DNA of 64,000 nt. Origin: an uncultured Clostridia bacterium. GTDB taxonomy: Bacteria; Bacillota; Clostridia; Christensenellales; Aristaeellaceae. A program made the translations under genes and the position numbers. The notes beneath the pieces were generated by a model. It was not told the DNA's origin. It searched no databases and saw only the letters and a list, made by a program, of their open reading frames with translations. Within the stretch, counting starts at the first letter, position 1. The number at the start of each line of letters is the position of its first letter. Shown here piece by piece: positions 49,265 to 56,825 of this stretch. The DNA lies in assembly GCA_934632155.1 (NCBI GenBank), contig CAKTXZ010000003.1:120740-184739 (forward strand), read 5' to 3'.

Positions 49265-51241
49265 TCATGGAGAATCGCTGCCATGAAAATATTTTTCCAA
49301 CGTTTGATACAACAGGCCGAGCAAAAGGCCTGCCGCTATTTCAGCCACGGTCCAGCCGGATTCGATGGTAAAGCACGACCAATCCTTATCTGCGTTTACA
49401 CCGAAAACCTCCTGTCCGCGAACGTCCGCCGCACGCGCCCAAGCGCCGTCCAGAAGCGCATCCTTGCTTTTTAATTGGCACGCGCATAAGAATTGCGCGC
49501 TTTCTTCCCATTTTTTCTTAAATACCGAATCGCCTGTTATGATGTATGCGAGCATGAAGCCCTGAAGAACCCAGTTATTGGAATAGAGAAGGTCGCACAC
49601 CGGGTCGCCGTTGGAGGAGAACACGCTGCATTCCGCAGCATAACCGTGGCTCCAAATGGCGGTATACCCTTCGTCAAACTCCAGATACCCCCCCGAAGCA
49701 TCCTGCACCTTTTCCAGATCCTGAACAATCCGCTCAAGAAAGCTTCGGTACGCCGTCTTTCCTGTGCTATAGTACAGGAGCGCCAGCGGCAATATGAAGC
49801 GACACATTTCCTGCGTTTTGCTGTGCTCGCGCGCCGTATTCGGGTAGGCCGCCATTAGGGCTCCCATTCCTTTTTCGGCTGCCGTAATAAAATCCGCCCT
49901 TTTGAGCAGCTTCCCGGCTAAAGCGACTGCACCCAGCCAGTAGCCGTTATGGTGGACGCTGCAGTTGCCCGTTGGCTGCCGGGGAATATCGGCCATACGC
50001 ATCCTTTGCAGCGGTGTATTCTCCCATTTTTTGCCGTTATAGCGCGCTTTGGCGGCAAGAATGCTGTCGCCGTCGGCGGAACACAGCATGATGCGGTTAT
50101 AGCGCAGGCCGTCCTCTCCCGCGGTGCTTATCAAAAATTGTGCGACGGCGGCAATCAAATCGTCGTCCGACTGATCGTTTAGAAACAGGCGTTTCCAAAG
50201 CATGGGCAGCAGAAAGCCGCGCGCCGTATCGTCGCCGTAATTTGATTTTTGCCACCAGCCGAGCGAGCAGGGCGTAAAGCCGCGCAGGGGGCCGTCCTTA
50301 TAAGGGAGGTCGCGCAGCATCCGGAATAAGCCGTTGCAGGCGGCAAGCGCTTTCGGATCCTTCGTTTTCAAATACTTTAGCAAATACAGCCATGCCGCTT
50401 CGCCCGTGCAGTCCAGCCGAAGCTGCTGGTTGCGGTGCGTTTCGCCGAAAGCGTTGATTTGGGAGGACACGCCCTCCATAACGGCATAGGGCTGGCCGCA
50501 ATAATGCACGATGATATCCGCTTTTTGAAACCAGTCAAACGCACGGTCGACGGCTGTCGAATATGGCTGCTTGCCGGAGAAGGCGTAGACATCGTTCATG
50601 ATCGAAAGCGCTTCCGCAGCTGAAGCATGGCCGCCCAGCCATTGCATCACGCCGGCAAGCAGCGCGGCCCAGCCCGCCTTCGGCGAAAAACGCGCCCGAG
50701 CAAAGCGGAACATGCGGAAGGTGCAAACGAGCAGATTTCCATGAAGAATAAACGCTGCGCGTCGGGCTTGCTTCTCTGGCAGGACGTCGGCTTGATAAAA
50801 GCCGCGCGGTTGGTCGACATATTGAAAGAGGATTTCCGCATCGGCCGGCGACGTTTCAACAGGCAAACGCTCGTTCCACTGCTCGTCAAGTATCATGCCC
50901 TTGGGGAAAGACCCCAGCGCAGTGCTTTCCCGCATGCCGATTGGGCGTGAAAACTCGGTGTGAACCGGCTGCGCGAAGGCGAACGCATTGCTAACCCGCG
51001 CAAACTCCGCGAATACGCGCGTGCCTTTCTTCATGGCGCTTTCCAATTGGCTGCGAACAGGCGGCAGCAGCGTAACGCCGTATTCTGTGCCGCCGCCCAG
51101 AACGACGACGGCCGAATAACTTGAAAAATCGATGCTGTCTGCCTGAGCGGTGGTTACGATTTCCAAAGCGTCAAAGGCCTTCTGCATCAAAGGCAGAAAG
51201 TCGCCCGGGTCCTCAGATATTAATAAAGCCTTGTTATGCAT
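49265..51241 (-). CDS. Large protein with an alpha/alpha-toroid-like C-terminal region, unrecognised family
   Basis: 658 residues with no signal peptide. The first ~190 residues form an alpha/beta domain (ALLISEDPGDFLPLMQKAFD, SAVVVLGGGTEYGVTLLPP) recalling class I amidotransferase-like or ThuA-like folds. The rest is rich in paired helices with repeated Trp/Tyr/Gly turns (FRMLRDLPYKDG, GDDTARGFLLPMLWKRLF, VHHNGYWLGAVALAGKLL, YTAIWSHGYAAECSVF), the look of an (alpha/alpha)6 barrel found in glycoside hydrolases and lyases. Its place between nanE and an importer suggests glycan breakdown. The start at 51241 has GAGAGG close upstream; 51268 is an alternative. The function is inferred from context. 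Confidence 0.7.
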   Translation of the reverse strand: MHNKALLISEDPGDFLPLMQKAFDALEIVTTAQADSIDFSSYSAVVVLGGGTEYGVTLLPPVRSQLESAMKKGTRVFAEFARVSNAFAFAQPVHTEFSRPIGMRESTALGSFPKGMILDEQWNERLPVETSPADAEILFQYVDQPRGFYQADVLPEKQARRAAFILHGNLLVCTFRMFRFARARFSPKAGWAALLAGVMQWLGGHASAAEALSIMNDVYAFSGKQPYSTAVDRAFDWFQKADIIVHYCGQPYAVMEGVSSQINAFGETHRNQQLRLDCTGEAAWLYLLKYLKTKDPKALAACNGLFRMLRDLPYKDGPLRGFTPCSLGWWQKSNYGDDTARGFLLPMLWKRLFLNDQSDDDLIAAVAQFLISTAGEDGLRYNRIMLCSADGDSILAAKARYNGKKWENTPLQRMRMADIPRQPTGNCSVHHNGYWLGAVALAGKLLKRADFITAAEKGMGALMAAYPNTAREHSKTQEMCRFILPLALLYYSTGKTAYRSFLERIVQDLEKVQDASGGYLEFDEGYTAIWSHGYAAECSVFSSNGDPVCDLLYSNNWVLQGFMLAYIITGDSVFKKKWEESAQFLCACQLKSKDALLDGAWARAADVRGQEVFGVNADKDWSCFTIESGWTVAEIAAGLLLGLLYQTLEKYFHGSDSP

Positions 51242-51280
51242 AAAACCTCTCGGAAGCGATAGCCTCACTGTTGCCTGTCA

Positions 51281-51349
51281 AAAAAGCCTCGTTAAGGCTC
51301 CGGGGAGGAATGAAGGGCGTCCAGCCCTCCATTTTGATTCGTATCGCCC
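51281..51349 (+). repeat. Dispersed structured intergenic repeat, copy B
   Basis: Begins AAAAAAGCCTCGTTAAGGCT and ends TTTTGATTCGTATCGCC. It matches 27813-27872 along its length. AGCCT/AGGCT and AGGGC/GCCCT form two adjacent small hairpins. It lies between two minus-strand genes. Confidence 0.6.
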
Positions 51350-51365
51350 GTAGCGCGGCGCGGCT

Positions 51366-52265
51366 TCAGAAAGCTCTTTCGTTCTCTGTAGTTACGATGA
51401 TGCTTTTTCCGTCGACGCCCAGAAGAATGGTGCCGTCTAGGCTGGTAATCATCGGCGGGTTTCCTTGCTTTTTATATCGGTTATATATGCCCCAATCGTT
51501 AACCGCATAACAGCAGATGACGCTGTGCTTGGCGCGAACGGCCTTTACGAACGCTCCGGAGGATGCGTCGGCCGAGCCATGATGCGGCACCTTGATTACA
51601 TCGGCCTGCAAGGCTTCGCCATAGCGCTGAACAAGCTTACGATCTGCAAACTGCGTTATGTCGCCGCACAGTAAGATGGAAATATCATGATACCCAACCC
51701 GGATAACCAGGGAAGAATCGTTTACGAAGCCTTCTGTAATGCGCTTCTTGTCATACGGAACAGGCTCGCTGTCGGGCCATAGCACGTCAAGGGTCACATC
51801 TCCGTATTCCAGTTTGTCCCCTGCGAGCAGCTTTTCAAGCTTTAGACCGCTATCCGCAGCCGCCGACTTAAGATTGGCCGTGGGCGTTGTGTGATAATCG
51901 GTAAAGGGACTGGCGTATATATGCTGCGGAGCGTACCTGCGGATGACGGCGGGTAAGCCGCCTACATGGTCTACATGCATATGCGTGGCAAACACAGCGC
52001 TGAGGCGCTCTGCGCCCAGTTGCTGCAATACCGATACGACCGTATTGCCGGCTTCCGCTGTGCCGCCGTCAAAAAGCAGCCAGTCGCCGGAAGGCGTGCG
52101 AATCAGAATGCTTTCGCCCGTGTGCGTTTCGCCGGGCAGCGCAATGAACCAGACGTTGAGCCGTGCTTCGTCATATGCATATATGCTTTCGTAAGCAGCG
52201 CTCCCCGTCCGAATCAGCATGAAGCAGGCAAGGATGCAAATCAGCAATCGCTTTGTGAAGCCCAT
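51366..52265 (-). CDS. Secreted or membrane-anchored metallo-beta-lactamase-fold protein (ComEC C-terminal type)
   Basis: 299 residues. An N-terminal hydrophobic segment (LLICILACFMLIRTGSA) is a signal peptide or anchor. The MBL core has the metal motif THMHVDHVGGLPAVI, LLFDGGTAEAGNTV, ILLCGDITQFA and KVPHHGSADASSGAF, closest to the hydrolase domain of ComEC/Rec2 competence proteins. Free-standing relatives are exported hydrolases of uncertain substrate. GGAGG precedes the start. In this operon it could act outside the cell on a phosphorylated or nucleic polymer; that is a guess. Confidence 0.8.
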   Translation of the reverse strand: MGFTKRLLICILACFMLIRTGSAAYESIYAYDEARLNVWFIALPGETHTGESILIRTPSGDWLLFDGGTAEAGNTVVSVLQQLGAERLSAVFATHMHVDHVGGLPAVIRRYAPQHIYASPFTDYHTTPTANLKSAAADSGLKLEKLLAGDKLEYGDVTLDVLWPDSEPVPYDKKRITEGFVNDSSLVIRVGYHDISILLCGDITQFADRKLVQRYGEALQADVIKVPHHGSADASSGAFVKAVRAKHSVICCYAVNDWGIYNRYKKQGNPPMITSLDGTILLGVDGKSIIVTTENERAF

Positions 52266-52314
52266 ATGTTCCTCCGATCCTTGTTTAGCCTATTGGCGTG
52301 CGCCAAGCAGCGCG

Positions 52315-53193
52315 TCACAGGCTCAGCAGGTAATTTCCAACTTCAACCGTGTGCGCCAGAGCGCTCTGCCGCACTTCGCAGGGCACTGCGTCCAGAAAGG
52401 GGGTGATTTCATAGGTGAAATCGCCCTGATAATGGATATCGCGCAGCGTTTTCATAACCTTAAACCAGTCGATGCCGCCATAGAAGGGCAGAAGGTGTTC
52501 GTCCTTCACGCCGTGATTATCCGCGACATGAAGGGATTTGAGCCTGTCGCCCACCGTATGCAGCGCCTCGCATTGATCGAAGCCCACGAGGTTGCCGTGG
52601 CCCAAATCCCAGCAGACCTGAACCAGCGGATCATGAAAGCTATCCGTCAGGTCGAGCAAATCCTCCACGGCGGCGGTATAGGTTCTTTGAAGCGGGGTTG
52701 GGTCGAACATGTTTTCAATGGCGATTCCTACGTTCATTTTTTTTGCCAGCTCCATATATTTCGGGAAATAATTCAAATTGCCTATTTTTGACAAACGATG
52801 CGAATAGCCCCTTGTATCGGCCTCGGTTGCCGCGTGAACGGTCATCCATTTAACGCCTAAAATGGACGAGACGACGATCGAACGCCGCATCAATTCGTCA
52901 TGAAATTCCCGATGCTCGATATTTCGATTCAGGAAATGGTAGAAATGCGCATGCGACTGTGAGAAAATCATTCCCAGACTTTCCGCTAGATCCCGGATGC
53001 GATAGGCCCAAGTTTCCCAATCGTCCAGCGCGAGCGGCATGCCGGGGTTGCTCATGTCGTGACAATTCATGTCCATCACGCGATAGCCGGCCGCATGGCA
53101 CTGCCTGAGGCAATCCTCCATGGACACTGCGCCCTGCCGTTTCTGATAACGGTCCATAATGCTTGTCGAAGTAGAAAGCCGCATATTTCTCAT
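52315..53193 (-). CDS. Sugar phosphate isomerase/epimerase family TIM-barrel protein
   Basis: A 292-residue xylose-isomerase-like (AP endonuclease 2 superfamily) protein. Metal-ligand segments include MFSQSHAHFYH, IAIENMFDPTP, VCWDLGHGNLVG, LHVADNHGVKDEHL and FTYEITPF. Members isomerise or epimerise sugars and inositols. The first ATG (53193) overlaps the permease stop in ATGA, but AAAGG directly abuts it. The second ATG (53184) sits nine bases from that site and may be the true start. It is the first enzyme gene after the importer. Confidence 0.85.
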   Translation of the reverse strand: MRNMRLSTSTSIMDRYQKRQGAVSMEDCLRQCHAAGYRVMDMNCHDMSNPGMPLALDDWETWAYRIRDLAESLGMIFSQSHAHFYHFLNRNIEHREFHDELMRRSIVVSSILGVKWMTVHAATEADTRGYSHRLSKIGNLNYFPKYMELAKKMNVGIAIENMFDPTPLQRTYTAAVEDLLDLTDSFHDPLVQVCWDLGHGNLVGFDQCEALHTVGDRLKSLHVADNHGVKDEHLLPFYGGIDWFKVMKTLRDIHYQGDFTYEITPFLDAVPCEVRQSALAHTVEVGNYLLSL

Positions 53194-54086
53194 CCTTTCA
53201 AAGAGCCTACCATTGCGCCTTTAACGAAGTAACGCTGCAGCGCGGGGTAGAGAATCAGCATCGGTACGCTGGATACGATAATGACCGCGTATTTTAACGT
53301 TTCAAAAAGCAGCAAATCCGCTACGGAGTCGACCACCTCGGCGCCTGTTTTTTCTTGTCCCATGCCCTGCAGCAGGATCTCGCGCAAAACCAGTGACAGC
53401 GGATATTTTTCGCGGGATTTCAGGTAAAGCAGCGCGTTGAAATATGAATTCCAATGGCCTACGCCGTAGAAAATAACCATGACGGCGAGGATGGGTAAGG
53501 ACAGAGGCAGCACGATGCGCAGCAGGGCGTTGATGTTGCTGCAGCCGTCCATGTAGGCCGATTCGCAGATTTCTTCCGGAATGGACGTTTGGAAGTAAGT
53601 GCGCATGATGACCAGATTCCATGCGCTGACACAGCCGGGCAGCAGCAGCGCCCAAATGGAATTGTACATGTTCAAATTCTTAATCAGCAGGAAATTGGGC
53701 ACCATGCCGCCGGAGAAGAACATCGTTAGCGTAAACAAAAGGGTAACGCCGCCGCGGCCGCGGAAATCGCGCTTGGAAAGCGGATAAGCCGCGGCAATGG
53801 TCATCATCAGGTTGATGGAGGTGCCAAGCACGGTATAAAAGAACGTGTTGGCATAGCCCGTCAGCATGGACCTGTTCTTGAGCACGGCCTGATAGGCCAT
53901 AAGCGTCGGCTTTTTAGGCAGCAGCAGCACATTGCCCCGAACCACCTCCATCGGGTCGCTGAAGGAGGCGCTGACGCAGTAGAGCAGCGGATAGAGCGTA
54001 ACGACCAGCGCGAGCGTTGCCAGCGCATAGGCGACGGCGGAGAATACGCGGTCTTCGGCGGTCGTGCGAATACGGTTTCCTTTCAT
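53190..54086 (-). CDS. Carbohydrate ABC transporter permease (LplC/YtcP type)
   Basis: A 298-residue, six-helix permease with the EAA-type loop CESAYMDGCSNINALLRIVL. The start at 54086 (MKGNRIRTTAEDR) is preferred because GGAGG lies six bases upstream; the ATG at 54092 touches that site. It pairs with the gene at 54099-55049. Confidence 0.9.
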   Translation of the reverse strand: MKGNRIRTTAEDRVFSAVAYALATLALVVTLYPLLYCVSASFSDPMEVVRGNVLLLPKKPTLMAYQAVLKNRSMLTGYANTFFYTVLGTSINLMMTIAAAYPLSKRDFRGRGGVTLLFTLTMFFSGGMVPNFLLIKNLNMYNSIWALLLPGCVSAWNLVIMRTYFQTSIPEEICESAYMDGCSNINALLRIVLPLSLPILAVMVIFYGVGHWNSYFNALLYLKSREKYPLSLVLREILLQGMGQEKTGAEVVDSVADLLLFETLKYAVIIVSSVPMLILYPALQRYFVKGAMVGSLKG

Positions 54087-54098
54087 GCGCATCCTCCT

Positions 54099-55049
54099 TT
54101 ACCACAGGCTCGTATCGGATACCGTGCGGGCAAGCTTGTTTACCAGCAGCAGCATAACCAGATTGATGAGCGAGTTAAACAGATTAACCGCCGTTGAATA
54201 GCTGTATTGGGAATTGACCATGCCCACCTTGTACACGTATGTGGAGATGACCTCCGACGCGCCCATGTTCAGGTCGTTTTGCATCAGGTAAACCTTTTCA
54301 AAGCCGACGTCCATGATGCTGCCGCAGTCCCGAATAAGCATAATGATCGCCGTGGGCAAAATGGCGGGAAGCGTCACATGCACAAGCGCCTGAAGGCGGT
54401 TGGCCCCGTCGATGCGCGCGGCCTCATACAGCTGCGGATCAACGCTGGTCAGCGCGGACATGTAGATGATAGACGACCAGCCCGTGCCCTTCCAGATGTG
54501 CGACAGAATGAAAATGGGTCGAAAATATTCCTCCTTGGCCATGAAATTGACCGATTGCCCGCCGAGCTTGGCGATCAGCACATTCAGCAAGCCGGTGTTG
54601 GGGTATAGGAAGGCGTCAATCAGCCCCACCATCACAACCGTGGAGAGAAAGAACGGGGAATACGTAACGGTTTGAACCAGTTTTTTGTAGTGCTTGTTAT
54701 TGAGCTCGTTGAGCACCAGCGCCAGAACAATGGGCATTGGGAAAGCACAGATTAGCTGCGTCAGGCTCAATTTGACGGTGTTGAGCAGAATGTCCTGAAA
54801 GTTATAGGCCTGAAAGAAACGCTGAAAGTGCTTGAAGCCCACCCATTTGGAGCCAAGGACGCCGCGACTGGGGGAATAGTTTTCAAAAGCGATGACTGTT
54901 CCGTACATGGGGCCGTATTTGAAAATAATCAGCCAGACAAGCACGGGGATCATCAGCAGATACAAATCCCAGTACTTGATAAAGGAGCGTTTCCAAGAAT
55001 ACAGGCGGCGCTGCGCGCGCACGCTTGACAGAAGATTGGAATGCTGCAT
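54099..55049 (-). CDS. Carbohydrate ABC transporter permease (LplB/YteP type)
   Basis: A 316-residue six-helix permease; EAARIDGANRLQALVHVTLP is the ATPase-contact loop. The longer N-terminus (LYSWKRSFIKYWDLYLLMIP) is typical of the LplB group used for complex oligosaccharides. GAGGAGG precedes 55049. No ATPase gene is in the locus, as usual for this transporter class. Confidence 0.9.
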   Translation of the reverse strand: MQHSNLLSSVRAQRRLYSWKRSFIKYWDLYLLMIPVLVWLIIFKYGPMYGTVIAFENYSPSRGVLGSKWVGFKHFQRFFQAYNFQDILLNTVKLSLTQLICAFPMPIVLALVLNELNNKHYKKLVQTVTYSPFFLSTVVMVGLIDAFLYPNTGLLNVLIAKLGGQSVNFMAKEEYFRPIFILSHIWKGTGWSSIIYMSALTSVDPQLYEAARIDGANRLQALVHVTLPAILPTAIIMLIRDCGSIMDVGFEKVYLMQNDLNMGASEVISTYVYKVGMVNSQYSYSTAVNLFNSLINLVMLLLVNKLARTVSDTSLW

Positions 55050-55071
55050 CTTTCCTCCTCGGAATGAAGAA

Positions 55072-55094
55072 GGGCGAGGTGCATCCACCCCGCC
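55072..55094 (-). terminator. Intercistronic hairpin between binding protein and permease genes
   Basis: On the minus strand GGGCGGGGTG, GATG, CACCTCGCCC forms a 10-pair stem with one G-T, followed by TTCTTC. As in the other importer operon (33751-33790), it probably lowers read-through into the permease genes. Confidence 0.6.
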
Positions 55095-55110
55095 CCCGGG
55101 TACGTTTCCA

Positions 55111-56676
55111 TTACTGAGCGGCAGTAAACTTCTGGCTGCGAATATACGCGTTGTTCACAATTTCGCAGAGACGATCGGCGCCCATTGTGTTGATCTGATG
55201 CACATAATCGTCCCATTTGTCCAGAGACTCCTCGCCGGTTACAAAGCGGGCGCGCATGGTATTGACATAATTGTTGATATCCGTACGGATAACGGACGCT
55301 TCCTCGCTTTCTTCGGCAGTGTAGGTGAAAATCGGCCAAATTTCCTCGGGGAAGTATTCGATCATGGCATGCGCCGCCGCCGCAGGGACTGGCTTGGTTT
55401 CCCCGCCGTAGAAGTAATTTTCCATGACGATGACGGGGTTGTTGCCGCCGCAGGTAACATAGGGCGCCACAGCGGCGTCAAAGCTGATGCCGGAAGCAAC
55501 CGATTCATACACCGCATCCACAAACGCGAGGCTTCCGTCCTCCTTGACCACATGGCAATCGCCCTGAGTGCCGTAGTTGAACAGCTTCACGCCCTCCTCG
55601 GAGTAGAAGTAGTCGACAAACTGCAACGCGAGCGGCACGTTTTTGCACTTCGTGGTGATGACCCAATTGCCGATGGAGTGCAGGTCAGAGCGAACGGGGA
55701 ACCAGAACTTATCGCCGTCGGGCCCTTCCAGCGCTTCCTCAATGCCGACAAAGTGCTCCGCAATGGATTCGGGAATGTTGGAAAAGTTCGTGTAAACGAT
55801 TACGCCATACTTATCCTCGGCTGCATTGGCGGTGTACTGCGCGCTTTTCATGGTGAAGATCGCATTATCCAGCAATTCTTCCGCATAAAGCTGGTGGACA
55901 TAGGTCAGCATGCGCTTCCAAGCATCGCTTGTGCCCAGAATTCGCGGGTAGCCCGTTTCAGGGTCGGCATCCACCACGGTATCATGCACGCCGCGCGTAC
56001 CGCCGCCAAACGCGCCGATCAGGGAATAGTAGATATAGTTGAAGTTAGGCGCGCCAAAGGGAATTTCGTCTGCCAAACCGTTGCCGTTGGGGTCTCCGTT
56101 TTTGAAGGCCACTAGAATATCGTATAAATCCTTGGTCGTCTTGGGCAGATCCAATCCGAGCTTGTCCAGCCATGTCTTGTTGATGAACATTTTGGCGGCG
56201 ACCTTGTTGGGCACGGATTCAATGATCTGCGGCAAAGAATAAATCGCGCCGTCGGGCATGGTCAGCGCTGCTTCGACCGTGGGGTGCGCCTTCATGTAGG
56301 CGTAGAAATTCGGGGCGTAGGTTTCCAGCAGGTTGTTTTCGTTCAGGTTGACCAGATAGCCCTCGTCGGAGCCGAACTTGATTTGGTTAGCGGCGCTGAT
56401 GCCGAATTTGAGGAAAACATCGGGCAATTCTTCAGAGCCAAAGGCCATGTTGAGCTTTTCTGTGGCGGTGCCGGCGGGGATGTTTTCCCATTCGATATGT
56501 ACGCCGGTCATTTCGGCGTACCGCTGCCACATTTTGACCTGACCAAAATCGGGCTGCAGGGAGGAATTATTGACCATGATGTGCAGGCTTTCGCCCGTCG
56601 TGGTCAGCGGGAATTCGGCCAGCGCGCCGGATGTGCAAAGCAGCAGCGCAAGCAGGAGAGCGAGGAACTTTTTCAT
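55111..56676 (-). CDS. Extracellular solute-binding protein of the LplA type
   Basis: 521 residues, the large size of the LplA/YtcQ group that serves LplBC-type permeases. The signal peptide is MKKFLALLLALLLCTSGALA and cleavage after ALA is likely; the cysteine is not in a good lipobox. Family features include WQRYAEMTGVHIEWENIPAG, LPDVFLKFGIS and DGAIYSLPQI. GGGG-containing sequence precedes the start at 56676. It should bind the oligosaccharide for which the locus is specialised. Confidence 0.9.
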   Translation of the reverse strand: MKKFLALLLALLLCTSGALAEFPLTTTGESLHIMVNNSSLQPDFGQVKMWQRYAEMTGVHIEWENIPAGTATEKLNMAFGSEELPDVFLKFGISAANQIKFGSDEGYLVNLNENNLLETYAPNFYAYMKAHPTVEAALTMPDGAIYSLPQIIESVPNKVAAKMFINKTWLDKLGLDLPKTTKDLYDILVAFKNGDPNGNGLADEIPFGAPNFNYIYYSLIGAFGGGTRGVHDTVVDADPETGYPRILGTSDAWKRMLTYVHQLYAEELLDNAIFTMKSAQYTANAAEDKYGVIVYTNFSNIPESIAEHFVGIEEALEGPDGDKFWFPVRSDLHSIGNWVITTKCKNVPLALQFVDYFYSEEGVKLFNYGTQGDCHVVKEDGSLAFVDAVYESVASGISFDAAVAPYVTCGGNNPVIVMENYFYGGETKPVPAAAAHAMIEYFPEEIWPIFTYTAEESEEASVIRTDINNYVNTMRARFVTGEESLDKWDDYVHQINTMGADRLCEIVNNAYIRSQKFTAAQ

Positions 56677-56703
56677 TTGGTCGTACCCCTTTCGTTCGTG
56701 TTG

Positions 56704-56727
56704 GAGCTTCGGCGCTCCTTTTTTCGG
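56704..56727 (+). terminator. Terminator-shaped hairpin on the plus strand in the binding-protein leader
   Basis: On the plus strand GGAGC TTCGGC GCTCC is followed by six T residues. The gene here runs on the minus strand, so in its own mRNA this is a leader hairpin preceded by A residues; on the plus strand it could stop antisense transcripts. Confidence 0.5.
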
Positions 56728-56731
56728 GCTT

Positions 56732-56761
56732 ATCATACAGAAAACGCCCCGATCGCTTCAA
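56732..56761 (-). promoter_or_regulatory. Promoter of the importer operon
   Basis: On the minus strand TTGAAG (56761-56756), 18 bases, TATGAT (56737-56732). The repeat at 56758-56770 overlaps the -35 box, suggesting activation by the AraC-type protein encoded just upstream. Confidence 0.6.
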
Positions 56762-56810
56762 TATTCATTTGCAGTCGGAACGTTGTATTTTGAATATTCC
56801 ATATTCATTT
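56758..56810. promoter_or_regulatory. Direct repeat, candidate AraC-regulator binding sites
   Basis: ATATTCATTT occurs at 56761-56770 and 56801-56810, exactly 40 bases apart, each preceded by TCA or TCC. One copy abuts the importer -35. Additional GAATAT cores lie at about 56791-56798 and 56832-56838. The pattern fits activator half-sites for the regulator encoded next door. Confidence 0.5.
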
Positions 56811-56825
56811 TTTGAACATTGTCAT

